Positions 1 to 8,084 of a stretch of 60,405 nt of DNA are shown piece by piece; position 1 is the first letter of the stretch; each line of letters opens with the position of its first letter. This DNA is from Flavobacteriaceae bacterium. GTDB taxonomy: Bacteria; Bacteroidota; Bacteroidia; Flavobacteriales; Weeksellaceae. The stretch is from assembly GCA_018260565.1 (NCBI GenBank), contig JAGLAZ010000001.1, forward strand, positions 194,447-254,851, written 5' to 3'. Made by a program: the position numbers and the translations under genes. The notes under the pieces were generated by a model, which worked only from the letters and a program-made list of their open reading frames with translations, was not told where the DNA came from and did no database searches.

Positions 1-2
1 AA

Positions 3-977
3 TCTAAAAATCCTCTTCTTGTCGCTGGAGACGTGTATCGCCCGGCAGCCGTCAATCAGCTCCAAGTATTAGGAGGCAATATTAATGTACCAGTTTACAC
101 AGAAGAAGGCGCTACAAATCCTACAAGTATAGCAGAAAACGCAATTGCTTTTGCCAAGGAAAATAAACATGATGTAGTCATCATAGATACCGCCGGTCGT
201 TTAGCGGTAGACGAACAGATGATGAATGAAATAAAGGCCGTTCATTACTTTGTTAAACCAGATGAAACCCTATTTGTGGTAGATTCTATGACGGGGCAGG
301 ATGCCGTAAACACTGCAAAAGCCTTTAATGATGCCCTCAATTTTGATGGTGTGGTGCTTACCAAATTAGACGGTGATACCCGTGGTGGAGCTGCCCTTAC
401 CATACGGTCGGTAGTAGAGAAGCCTATTAAATTTATTTCTACAGGAGAAAAAATGGAAGCCCTGGATCTTTTCTATCCGGAAAGGATGGCAGATAGGATT
501 CTAGGGATGGGAGATGTAGTATCTCTAGTGGAGCGTGCCCAGGAGCAATTTGATGAAGAAGAAGCAAAGAAACTTCACAAAAAAATCGCAAAAAATGAAT
601 TTGGTTTTGATGACTTTTTAGTTCAAATAAATCAAATCAAAAAAATGGGTAATATGAAGGATATTCTGGGAATGCTTCCAGGTGTTGGAAAAGCTATCAA
701 GGATGTAGACATTAAGGATGATGCTTTTAAGCATATTGAAGCAATGATTCATAGTATGACTCCCGACGAACGACGTAGACCATCCATCATCAATACCCAA
801 AGAAAAAACAGGATAGCACGAGGAAGTGGCAGGAAAATCGAGGATGTAAATCAGCTCATGAAACAGTTTGAGCAAATGGGAAAAATGATGAAAATGATGC
901 AGGGTCCTCAAGGCAAACAGCTGATGCAAATGATGAGCCAGGGAATGCCAAAAATGCCCGGTGGATTTAAAATGTAG
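3..977 (+). CDS. ffh: Signal recognition particle protein Ffh, C-terminal part (5' end outside window)
   Basis: This is the SRP GTPase, which binds signal peptides of nascent membrane and secreted proteins together with SRP RNA and docks with FtsY. The reading frame is open from base 3, upstream of the first possible start, so the N-terminal NG-domain part lies outside the window. Visible motifs are VAGDVYRPAA, the G3 motif DTAGRL, the G4/G5 region TKLDGDTRGG, and the methionine-rich M domain with RIARGSG followed by a long run of Met and the tail MPKMPGGFKM. The gene ends in a strong terminator. The SRP RNA gene lies about 4.3 kb downstream, so both SRP parts are in this window. Identity is secure. 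Confidence 0.97.
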   Translation, partial: SKNPLLVAGDVYRPAAVNQLQVLGGNINVPVYTEEGATNPTSIAENAIAFAKENKHDVVIIDTAGRLAVDEQMMNEIKAVHYFVKPDETLFVVDSMTGQDAVNTAKAFNDALNFDGVVLTKLDGDTRGGAALTIRSVVEKPIKFISTGEKMEALDLFYPERMADRILGMGDVVSLVERAQEQFDEEEAKKLHKKIAKNEFGFDDFLVQINQIKKMGNMKDILGMLPGVGKAIKDVDIKDDAFKHIEAMIHSMTPDERRRPSIINTQRKNRIARGSGRKIEDVNQLMKQFEQMGKMMKMMQGPQGKQLMQMMSQGMPKMPGGFKM

Positions 978-982
978 AATAA

Positions 983-1016
983 CAAAGAAGCAGGAAATAT
1001 CCTGCTTCTTTGTTTA
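983..1016 (+). terminator. Rho-independent terminator of ffh
   Basis: A 13-bp perfect stem (983-995 pairing with 1000-1012) with a 4-nt loop starts 5 nt after the ffh stop codon, with a short T-rich tail. Confidence 0.9.
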
Positions 1017-1068
1017 ATAGATTTTAGAAAAAATTATTACAAATTTTTTAGTATTAATATTTCCATTT

Positions 1069-1150
1069 GGGCGCCTTTTTCGTCCTCCGTTCCCGCTTTT
1101 TTATATCGTCGTTCCTTCTCATAAAAAGAGCTCCACTTAGGCCGGGGCGC
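1069..1150 (+). repeat. Dispersed intergenic element, copy A (82 bp)
   Basis: This is one of three copies in the window (others at 14522-14603 and 51186-51287). It begins GGGCGCC and ends GGGGCGC. It contains the shared blocks GTCCTCCGTTCCCGC and CTTTTTTATA on the left and CATAAAAAGAGCTCCACT and GGCCGGGGCGC on the right. The inner GCTTTTTTAT and ATAAAAAGAGC arms can pair. It differs from copy B at four positions only. It lies between the convergent 3' ends of ffh and the sugar mutase and is far richer in GC than its surroundings. Confidence 0.9.
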
Positions 1151-1178
1151 ATAGTAACATAGGTAATGTATTTTCTAT

Positions 1179-2915
1179 CTAAAGTTCTAAATCTAAGCGT
1201 ATCTGTTCTATTTTTTCCTCCGCTAAATTAACTTTTTTGTCATATTCTGAGATATCAGATATTTCACTTTTTACAGAAATATAAAATTTTATTTTGGGTT
1301 CAGTTCCTGAAGGACGAGCGCACACTTTAGTACCATCTGCAGTATAAAATACCAATACATTAGATTTTGGAAGGGAATCCATAAGGTGTTCTTTAGATAA
1401 ATCCTCTATGAAATTGTATTCCTTTTGCACTTCATAATCTGTTATTCGGACTACAGCGGAACCACCTAACACCGTGGGAGGATTGTTACGGAATTTTTTC
1501 ATCATAGACAGTATTTCTTCAGCCCCTGATTTTCCTTTTTTGGTAATATTTATCAAGCCTTCGTAATAAAATCCAAGCTCCTTATAAATTTCTATAAGGT
1601 ATTCAAAGAGGCTACTGCCCTTACTTTTACATAATGCAGCTATCTCACAAGCAAGAAGAATTGAGCCGCAGCTATCCTTATCACGAACAAAATCACCAGT
1701 CATAAACCCAAAACTTTCCTCACCACCGCAGATAAATTTTTCTTTACCCTCTGTTTCGGCATCCCGTATCATTTTTCCTATCCACTTAAAACCAGTTAAG
1801 CCTGCCTTGCATTTCACCCCAAATCGTTCTGCAATAGCAAAAAATATATCAGAAGTTACTATGGTACTGGCTATGAATTCATTACCTGTAATTCTTCCCG
1901 CCTTTTTCCATTCATCTAATATGTAGTAGGTAAGGATAGTATTGCATTGATTCCCATTTAGAAGTTGCATTTTCCATGATAAATTACGCACCGCAATTCC
2001 GAGACGGTCACCATCAGGATCCGTCCCAATAACAATGTCAGAATGTAGCATTTCTGCTCTATGCACTGCCATAGACAATGCTTCGGGTTCTTCTGGATTC
2101 GGGGATTCTACTGTAGGGAAATTACCGCTGGGAATCATCTGTTCTTCCACATAATCTACTTTAGTAAAACCAGCTATAGAAAATGCTTTAGGAATAGTAG
2201 TGTAGGTGGTACCGTGGATGGAAGTAAATACTATTTTTAAGTCTTGGTATCCAATTTTGTCCTTTTGATACAAGGAGTTCGTAATGCATGCCGAAATGTA
2301 TCTTTCATCCTGACTATCATCAACATACTCTATTAAACTTTCATTGGCCTTAAATATTATATCCTGATATTCTGTGCGATACACTGCATCTATAATATTT
2401 TTATCATGAGGAGGAACTACTTGTGCACCATCATTCCAATATACCTTATATCCATTGTATTCCGGTGGATTATGAGATGCGGTAAGTACTATTCCTGCAT
2501 GACACTTTTTATCTCGAACAGTAAAACTAAGTTCTGGCGTTGGTCGGTGTTCATGAAACAGCAATGCGCGGATTCCATTTCCGGATAAAACATCAGCTAC
2601 CAATTGCCCAAATTCTCTGGAGTTGTGCCGAACATCATAGGCGATAGCAACTATAATTTCTTCATCCTTATAGCAACTTTTAAGATAAGTTGCCAGTCCT
2701 TGGGTAGCCTGACCAAGAGTATATTTATTTAACCTATTGGTACCTACTCCCATTATCCCACGCATACCTCCTGTTCCAAATTCCAAATTTTTATAAAATC
2801 TATCTTCCAAATCTGGGGCGTTGGTCGCTATAAGATTGGTTACTTCTTCTCTGGTATTCTCATCAAAGGAATCGGACGTCCATAATTTGGCTATATCTAG
2901 ATAATTTTTGGTCAT
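1179..2915 (-). CDS. Phosphoglucomutase/phosphomannomutase (PGM2-like phospho-sugar mutase)
   Basis: A cytosolic alpha-D-phosphohexomutase that interconverts hexose 1- and 6-phosphates. At 578 residues it has the usual length of the long PGM2/PgcA type. The phosphoserine loop TASHNP is at 145-150 (catalytic Ser147), the metal-binding loop GTDPDGDR at 297-304, the sugar-binding loop GGEESFGF near 395, and the phosphate-binding loop RPSGTEP at 534-540, so all four active-site loops are intact. The start lies 1 nt after the stop of the DUF2807 lipoprotein gene, so it is the last gene of the operon DUF4199, glycosyltransferase, DUF2807, mutase. A role in supplying sugar phosphates for envelope glycans is inferred from the glycosyltransferase neighbour; exact substrate preference cannot be read from sequence. 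Confidence 0.95.
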   Translation of the reverse strand: MTKNYLDIAKLWTSDSFDENTREEVTNLIATNAPDLEDRFYKNLEFGTGGMRGIMGVGTNRLNKYTLGQATQGLATYLKSCYKDEEIIVAIAYDVRHNSREFGQLVADVLSGNGIRALLFHEHRPTPELSFTVRDKKCHAGIVLTASHNPPEYNGYKVYWNDGAQVVPPHDKNIIDAVYRTEYQDIIFKANESLIEYVDDSQDERYISACITNSLYQKDKIGYQDLKIVFTSIHGTTYTTIPKAFSIAGFTKVDYVEEQMIPSGNFPTVESPNPEEPEALSMAVHRAEMLHSDIVIGTDPDGDRLGIAVRNLSWKMQLLNGNQCNTILTYYILDEWKKAGRITGNEFIASTIVTSDIFFAIAERFGVKCKAGLTGFKWIGKMIRDAETEGKEKFICGGEESFGFMTGDFVRDKDSCGSILLACEIAALCKSKGSSLFEYLIEIYKELGFYYEGLINITKKGKSGAEEILSMMKKFRNNPPTVLGGSAVVRITDYEVQKEYNFIEDLSKEHLMDSLPKSNVLVFYTADGTKVCARPSGTEPKIKFYISVKSEISDISEYDKKVNLAEEKIEQIRLDLEL

Positions 2916-2916
2916 A

Positions 2917-3636
2917 TTATAAGTCTTTGTGCTGTACGGTTGCTTTAATGTTTATTTTTATTTTTCTTACAGGGTCTCCGTAGTAAATTAATTTTGTAGC
3001 TGGGCCAATAGTCCCTTGAAGAATATTTTCAGCAAAAATCTCTTGATAAGAAACACCTTGAGTATTTATGGTAGCCTCGTTAATAACCAAATATGGAGCA
3101 ATAATCCCGGTAGAATCTTGGGTTTTAAATATTGCTTTATTTGTATAACCTCTAAAATTAGCAGCTGATTTTTGTGCTAAGTTTGCCTCCAAAAAATTAG
3201 ATCGAACGCTTGCTATTATTTTTGAATCGTCAAATAAATGAAGCTGTAAAGAATCCAAATAAAGTACTCCAGAGGTATTAAGTTCTATGGAATCTTTGAG
3301 TCTTATCTGCTTAATTGGATTATTGGAATAAATGTTAATGTTATAAAATGCATACTTGGAATTAGCAACGTCCCTTTTCTCTTTAATGCGCAAAGTATGA
3401 TTATCTTGAGTGATTTTTAAATTGGTAAAAAGGTTTTCAGAGCCTTCAAAAACCAATTCATTTTTATCTGATGGGATATAAAATAATCTAAATTTCCCTT
3501 TAGCTTCTACTCCATATACAGAAGTTAAATTAACTTGTTTTTCAACAATTTTATTTGATGGTTTTACTTTTCCACAACTTATTATTATAATTGAAATTAA
3601 AAATAATAAGGTATAGGTATTAAAATTCTTCTTCAA
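2917..3636 (-). CDS. DUF2807-type (head GIN domain-like) lipoprotein
   Basis: A 239-residue predicted lipoprotein. The N-terminus has a Lys/Asn start, a hydrophobic stretch and a lipobox ending in Cys at about residue 21 (IIISC). The rest is rich in short beta-strand-like segments (for example ELNTSGVLYLDSLQLHLF), which resembles the DUF2807 / putative autotransporter-adhesin head GIN domain common in Bacteroidota. Family assignment is from overall pattern rather than a single motif. The start overlaps the end of the upstream glycosyltransferase gene by 17 nt, and the next gene starts 1 nt after the stop. Function is unknown; a location on a periplasm-facing membrane leaflet is inferred from the signal peptide. 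Confidence 0.75.
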   Translation of the reverse strand: MKKNFNTYTLLFLISIIIISCGKVKPSNKIVEKQVNLTSVYGVEAKGKFRLFYIPSDKNELVFEGSENLFTNLKITQDNHTLRIKEKRDVANSKYAFYNINIYSNNPIKQIRLKDSIELNTSGVLYLDSLQLHLFDDSKIIASVRSNFLEANLAQKSAANFRGYTNKAIFKTQDSTGIIAPYLVINEATINTQGVSYQEIFAENILQGTIGPATKLIYYGDPVRKIKINIKATVQHKDL

Positions 3637-4630
3637 TATGATAGTTTTTATGTTCCCTATTATTTCTTATGACGAGCTCGCCTAAAAAACCTGCAATAAA
3701 TAAAAGTGTACCTAAAATCATTAGAGTAAGCGCAATGAAAAACCAAGGGTTATTGGTAATTAAATGACCATAAATACCTTTAGAGACATCTATTAATTTT
3801 GCAATACCAAGCCAAATTGCAGATAGGAAACCCATCAAAAACATTAAGGTTCCTACTGCCCCAAAAAAGTGCATGGGCCTTGCACCGAAACGGCTTACAA
3901 ACCATAAGGTAATTAAATCCAAAAATCCTCTAACGAATCTTTCAGTACCGAATTTTGAAGTCCCATAAGGACGAGCCTGATGTTTTACCTCTTTTTCACT
4001 TATTCTTCTAAAACCAGCATTGGCGGCTAAAACAGGGATATAGCGATGCATATCTCCATAAACATCTATATTCTGTACCACCTTTTTGCGGTATGCCTTG
4101 AGACCACAGTTAAAATCATGTAAATCAACACCTGAAACCTTCCGTGCTGCTGCATTAAATAATTTTGAAGGTAGATTTTTTGTCAAAACATCATCATATC
4201 GTTTTCGTTTCCACCCAGAAACAATATCTAATTTTTCTGATCGCAATTGTTCTACAAGACCCGGAATTTCTTCAGGAAAGTCCTGCAGATCTGCATCCAT
4301 TGTAATTATAATATCCCCCTTAACCTTGGAAAATGCTGCGTGCAATGCTTGAGACTTTCCATAATTTTTTGCGAATTTTATGGCATGTACTGTCCCTGCT
4401 TGATTTTGTTCTTTTATGAATTGAATAATTTGCCAACTGGAATCTGTGCTTCCATCATCTATAAACCAAACTTCAAAGGGAAATCCGTGAGTATAACAAA
4501 CATCTTTTATTCTAGAAAATAATTGTTCCAAGCTGGCTTCTTCATTTAATAAAGGAATTACAATAGATAGCGAAGGATTTTCCGGCAAATGAAAGGAAGG
4601 AGTGGAAATGTAAGGTAAAGGTTTTTCCAA
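3620..4630 (-). CDS. Family 2 glycosyltransferase, DPM1/GtrB-like, with two C-terminal membrane segments
   Basis: Membrane-anchored GT-A glycosyltransferase of 336 residues, of the type that moves a sugar from a nucleotide donor to a polyprenyl phosphate. The donor-binding motif FIDDGSTDSSW is near residue 56 and the metal-binding DADLQD near 112. The DFNCGLKAYR signature follows near 175. Two hydrophobic helices lie at roughly 256-280 and 297-322, the arrangement seen in polyprenyl-phosphate glycosyltransferases such as GtrB and ArnC. It starts 10 nt after the DUF4199 stop and overlaps the next gene. The sugar donor is not predictable from sequence. Confidence 0.93.
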   Translation of the reverse strand: MEKPLPYISTPSFHLPENPSLSIVIPLLNEEASLEQLFSRIKDVCYTHGFPFEVWFIDDGSTDSSWQIIQFIKEQNQAGTVHAIKFAKNYGKSQALHAAFSKVKGDIIITMDADLQDFPEEIPGLVEQLRSEKLDIVSGWKRKRYDDVLTKNLPSKLFNAAARKVSGVDLHDFNCGLKAYRKKVVQNIDVYGDMHRYIPVLAANAGFRRISEKEVKHQARPYGTSKFGTERFVRGFLDLITLWFVSRFGARPMHFFGAVGTLMFLMGFLSAIWLGIAKLIDVSKGIYGHLITNNPWFFIALTLMILGTLLFIAGFLGELVIRNNREHKNYHIEEEF

Positions 4631-4640
4631 AATTAATTTT

Positions 4641-5216
4641 TTATCTAGGGCTTCTGTTCCTAAAAAATGCTGCGAAAAATAACGAAATTAAGGTGTAAAA
4701 CAAAAGAATTGCAGCCGCATACCGTAAAAAATAGGAAGGAGAAAATATATCGATATGTTTTGTCTGTTCAGGAGTAAAGCTTTGCACACTTTTTTGATAA
4801 TCAGCATCCAACTTTGAAATTTCTTCAGCAGATTTTAGCCGGCCTCGTTCTTTTAGGTATACCGTATCAAGATCATGTTTGTTATTCGCTACAAATTCTG
4901 TATTAAGTTTTTGTTTTGAATAAGGATTTACAAAATTTAAATAGGAAAAAATGACGAAAAGACTTAGGAATCCAGCAATAAATTGTGGTACAAATGATGC
5001 AGAAAATGCTTTTTTAAAATGTAAGAAACCTTTTCGCTTTTCCTGTAATATACTGTAAAGCCCAGCGCCGGCATATAATACAGGCATAATAAAGGAATTA
5101 ACTATTAAACTGGCCTTAAAATAAGCCTTATCAAAGTAAAATGCATAAACCAAAAAAAACAGTACTAGGCTGGTAATTGCGAGAATAGAAGTAATTTTAA
5201 TTTTCTGTGAATTCAT
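4641..5216 (-). CDS. DUF4199 family membrane protein
   Basis: A small integral membrane protein of 191 residues. The longer open frame reaches 5267, but that would run into the SRP RNA gene; the ATG at 5216 (protein start MNSQKIKI) gives a normal first transmembrane helix and sits just downstream of a minus-strand TACATTTG -7 box. Hydrophobic segments are at about 9-28, 35-55, 75-95 and 165-190. The fold and spacing fit DUF4199, a Bacteroidota family with no known function. It is the first gene of a four-gene operon ending in the sugar mutase. Confidence 0.85.
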   Translation of the reverse strand: MNSQKIKITSILAITSLVLFFLVYAFYFDKAYFKASLIVNSFIMPVLYAGAGLYSILQEKRKGFLHFKKAFSASFVPQFIAGFLSLFVIFSYLNFVNPYSKQKLNTEFVANNKHDLDTVYLKERGRLKSAEEISKLDADYQKSVQSFTPEQTKHIDIFSPSYFLRYAAAILLFYTLISLFFAAFFRNRSPR

Positions 5217-5217
5217 A

Positions 5218-5250
5218 TTTGTATTTCCGTGCAAATGTATATATTTGCAC
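5218..5250. promoter_or_regulatory. Overlapping divergent promoters of ffs (+) and the DUF4199 operon (-) in an inverted repeat
   Basis: On the plus strand TTTG (5218-5221), an 18-bp spacer and TATATTTG (5240-5247) match the Bacteroidota housekeeping promoter (TTTG, TAnnTTTG); the ffs 5' stem begins 4-5 nt later. The arms GTGCAAAT (5229-5236) and ATTTGCAC (5243-5250) are perfect 8-bp inverted repeats. Read on the minus strand the left arm supplies a second -7 box, TACATTTG (5239-5232), aimed at the DUF4199 ATG at 5216. I see no good -33 box for the minus promoter. Confidence 0.8.
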
Positions 5251-5352
5251 TGGCAAGTCCTACACAACCAGCTCCTGCAAATCCTCCAGGGTGGGAACGC
5301 AGCAAAGGTAAGTGGTCGTAGCGGTGTGATGTAGGTAGCTTGCCGTTTTTTT
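5251..5352 (+). ncRNA. ffs: Bacterial small signal recognition particle RNA (4.5S-like)
   Basis: The region carries the conserved apical SRP RNA domain: the CAGG strand, a GGGA (GNRA-type) tetraloop and GCAGC on the 3' side, embedded in AGGGTGGGAACGCAGCA. The ends pair: GGCAAG (5252-5257) with CTTGCC (5339-5344), extended by TCCTACA with TGTAGG. A T-run at 5346-5352 acts as terminator. Length of about 95 nt fits the small bacterial class lacking the Alu domain. The RNA scaffolds Ffh, whose gene ends 4.3 kb upstream. The promoter is clearly visible. Confidence 0.95.
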
Positions 5353-6031
5353 ATAATTGTATTTCCTCTCCTAGTTTTGGTAAAATAAGTTCCACATTTC
5401 TTTTGCGGAAACTTTCATACGCTTCTTCGTGATTGATAGTAATAGCTGGAAAAGTATCAAAATGACATCCTATAACTTTAGTACATTTTAACAAATCTGA
5501 GGCTGCAAAAGCAGCTTTATTAGGACACATTGTATAATGTTTTCCTACAGGAAGTATTGCAGTGGTAATTTCTCCATAATAGGGTGTGAAATATGCCATA
5601 TCTGCCATAATTCCTGTATCGCCGGCTAAGTATAAATTTTTACCTTCATACCGAAATATGTAACCACAAGGCTCTCCGCCATAAGATCCATCAGGAAAAC
5701 TAGAGGTATGTGAAGCTGGAACCATAGATATCCTCATCCCATCAAATTTTGCTGAACCTCCAAAATTGATATCCAAAGAGTTTTTATGTTTAAAATAGGC
5801 ACAAATTTCTGGCTGCCCTACTAAAATAACCTCCGGATGAACATCCAATACTTCCTGAACATCTGCAATATGATCCCCATGCGCGTGTGTTACGATAACA
5901 TAATCAATTGCCTGGGAATGAATATCAAATTGGGATTTTTCTTTTTGATAATTATAAAATGGGTCTGATAAAATGGTTTTGTTTTTATAATGAAATAAAA
6001 AACAGTTTTGCCCTAAAAATTGGATTTTCAT
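5351..6031 (-). CDS. UPF0173-type metal-dependent hydrolase (metallo-beta-lactamase fold)
   Basis: A 226-residue protein of the metallo-beta-lactamase superfamily. The zinc-binding signature THAHGDH is at 48-54, followed by a further His in AGDTG near 136 and HFDTFP near 190. It resembles the UPF0173 / YtkL-like group, whose substrates are unknown. The start lies 23 nt after the menA stop, so the two are probably co-transcribed; a role linked to menaquinone synthesis is possible but unsupported. Its 3' end meets the ffs terminator from the other strand. Confidence 0.88.
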   Translation of the reverse strand: MKIQFLGQNCFLFHYKNKTILSDPFYNYQKEKSQFDIHSQAIDYVIVTHAHGDHIADVQEVLDVHPEVILVGQPEICAYFKHKNSLDINFGGSAKFDGMRISMVPASHTSSFPDGSYGGEPCGYIFRYEGKNLYLAGDTGIMADMAYFTPYYGEITTAILPVGKHYTMCPNKAAFAASDLLKCTKVIGCHFDTFPAITINHEEAYESFRKRNVELILPKLGEEIQL

Positions 6032-6054
6032 ACTATAAAATTTGAACTCTAAAT

Positions 6055-6987
6055 TTAACCATAATAATTTAATGTTATTCCTAAAATAAGTGCCATAGCT
6101 AATGTTATAATACCAATTTTTTTTAAAAATGGATCCAGCAATTCAGGATTTTTGGTGGCCAAAATCTTTCTTCGGATCTGCATAAGTGGAAACATCAAAA
6201 TCATTACACTAAAAACTTGATATTTCCCAACTTTGAAAAAGCCTTGTAATCCCAGCCAAATCAAAATTAAAATAAAGGGTAATTGCAGTAAAACCATTTG
6301 GTATATCATAGCAATTTTAAAACCTAAAATAGCTGCAAAAGTTTTTTTATTATGTAAAATATCATTTTCTACATCCCGCATATTATTGAGATTAAGAACA
6401 GCTGTGCTTAATAGTCCTACAGCCATGGCAGGGAGGTAAATATATTCGTTTAAAGATTTGGTAAACAAAAAGTAACTTCCTATAACGGAAACCAAACCAA
6501 AAAATATAAACACCATTATATCTCCTAAACCAAAATAACCATATGGTTTTTTTCCTATAGTATAGCCTATAGCTGCTAAAATACTAGCAAATCCTAGTCC
6601 TATAAAAATCCAAAATTCCCGAGTGAAACCTGGTAAAAACGCTACATATAATAATAAAGCAGTTAAAAGCAATGCCAATATAGTGGTCGATATTATTGCG
6701 ATCTTCATTTGTCTTAAAGTAATTTTACCAGAAGCTATGGTCCGTTTATCTGCGCTGGAAACTCTGTTGGAATCTGTCCCTTTTACAGAATCACCATAAT
6801 CATTTGCAAAATTCGAAAGAACTTGATACAAAAGAGTAACTATCATGGCCAAAGCGAATATGCGCCAATCCCAATCCTTGCCACTATTTTTCAGCTCCCA
6901 TCGAGCTATACAAGAACCTAAAATTATACCGCTCATGGAGAGTGGTAAGGTTCTAAGACGTGCAGCCTGTAGCCAGTTGGAAATCAC
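6055..6987 (-). CDS. menA: 1,4-dihydroxy-2-naphthoate polyprenyltransferase MenA
   Basis: Integral membrane UbiA-family prenyltransferase that attaches the isoprenoid tail to 1,4-dihydroxy-2-naphthoate, giving demethylmenaquinone. The first Asp-rich motif NFANDYGDSVKGTDS is at 59-73 and the second is LNNMRDVENDILHNKKTFA near 200. At least seven hydrophobic segments follow, ending LGITLNYYG. Length 310 is typical. menB lies upstream on the same strand after a 94-nt gap. Confidence 0.95.
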   Translation of the reverse strand: MISNWLQAARLRTLPLSMSGIILGSCIARWELKNSGKDWDWRIFALAMIVTLLYQVLSNFANDYGDSVKGTDSNRVSSADKRTIASGKITLRQMKIAIISTTILALLLTALLLYVAFLPGFTREFWIFIGLGFASILAAIGYTIGKKPYGYFGLGDIMVFIFFGLVSVIGSYFLFTKSLNEYIYLPAMAVGLLSTAVLNLNNMRDVENDILHNKKTFAAILGFKIAMIYQMVLLQLPFILILIWLGLQGFFKVGKYQVFSVMILMFPLMQIRRKILATKNPELLDPFLKKIGIITLAMALILGITLNYYG

Positions 6988-7081
6988 TTTATACTTAAAT
7001 TATATGATGAAGGAAAATTATGAACTGATAATTTTATTACGTTTTAACTTCTTAAAAATTCAGTCAATTCTTTATAAAGGG

Positions 7082-7921
7082 TTAAGAAATCCATGGATTT
7101 TCCCCGAAATTAGGCTTTCTTTTTTCCAAAAATGCATCTCTACCTTCCTTTGCTTCGGCCGTCATATATGCCAAACGTGTTGCTTCACCGGCGAAAACTT
7201 GTTGACCCACCATTCCATCATCAGTAAGATTCATTGCAAATTTTAACATTCTTATAGACATTGGAGATTTCGCTAAAATTTCCTGTGCCCATTCATAAGC
7301 ACGATTCTCAAGCTCGGCGTGAGGGAATACAGCATTTACCATCCCCATTGTTTCTGCTTCGCGAGCTGTGTAATTCCGACCAAGAAAAAAGATTTCTCTC
7401 GCTTTTTTTTGACCCACCAATTTTGCTAAATATGCCGACCCATATCCTCCATCAAAACTTGTTACATCAGCGTCTGTTTGTTTGAAGATGGCATGCTCTT
7501 CACTCGCCAAACTAAGGTCACACACTACATGCAAAGAATGACCCCCTCCTACAGCCCAACCATTCACCACAGCGATAACAATTTTTGGCATAAATCGTAT
7601 AAGCCGCTGAACTTCTAAAATATTTAATCTGTGTCTACCATCCTCACCTACATAACCTTGCTGACCTCTTGCACGCTGATCACCTCCACTACAAAACGCA
7701 TGACCACCGTCTTTGGGGCTTGGACCCTCCCCAGTAAGCAACACCACTCCTATGGAAGAATCTTCATGAACATGATAGAATGCATCATACAATTCTGATG
7801 TTGTCTTAGGACGAAACGCATTACGCACTTCTGGTCTATTAAAGGCTATACGAGCTACTGCTCCTGACTGACGGAATGTTATATCTTCATATTCTTTGAT
7901 GGTAGTCCAAGTTGGATTCAT
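7082..7921 (-). CDS. menB: 1,4-dihydroxy-2-naphthoyl-CoA synthase MenB
   Basis: Crotonase-fold enzyme closing the second ring of the naphthoate nucleus from o-succinylbenzoyl-CoA in menaquinone synthesis. At 279 residues it has the usual size. Diagnostic parts are FCSGGDQRARGQ (CoA and oxyanion region, near 76-87), the second oxyanion segment WAVGGGHSLHVVCD (near 122-135), and TSFDGGYGSAYLAKLVGQKKAREIF with the MenB-specific SFDGG. The tail GENPWIS matches family members. The distinction from other enoyl-CoA hydratases rests on the SFDGG region and the menA neighbour. Confidence 0.95.
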   Translation of the reverse strand: MNPTWTTIKEYEDITFRQSGAVARIAFNRPEVRNAFRPKTTSELYDAFYHVHEDSSIGVVLLTGEGPSPKDGGHAFCSGGDQRARGQQGYVGEDGRHRLNILEVQRLIRFMPKIVIAVVNGWAVGGGHSLHVVCDLSLASEEHAIFKQTDADVTSFDGGYGSAYLAKLVGQKKAREIFFLGRNYTAREAETMGMVNAVFPHAELENRAYEWAQEILAKSPMSIRMLKFAMNLTDDGMVGQQVFAGEATRLAYMTAEAKEGRDAFLEKRKPNFGENPWIS

Positions 7922-8084
7922 AATTATAAAATGGGTAATTTTATTTACAACTTAAATTTGATGAAGCTGTATTTAATTGTTATTTGAAAGGTAAAGTTTG
8001 CCAACGAGAAGATTAAAAATCTTTTCTAAGGATATAAATTTATTACAAGTTATGCGAGAGTAATTATCAATATTTTCACAAGAA
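7922..8084. other. Intergenic region between menB and the broken MFS gene
   Basis: 163 bp of AT-rich DNA upstream of menB. It contains a weak 6-bp inverted repeat (AAGATT/AATCTT near 7993-8010) but no clear TAnnTTTG box facing menB, no RNA gene and no coding remnant that I can recognise. Confidence 0.5.

Noticed and set aside
618-929. Open frames opposite ffh and inside many other genes
   Set aside because: They are antisense or shifted shadows of well-supported genes and have no family match.
1069-1150. Copy A as a simple rho-independent terminator
   Set aside because: ffh already has its own strong terminator, and the element is repeated with conserved ends elsewhere.
5217-5267. N-terminal extension of the DUF4199 protein (MCRTCQC...)
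   Set aside because: It lies across the ffs promoter and the first bases of SRP RNA, and the ATG at 5216 gives a normal membrane protein.
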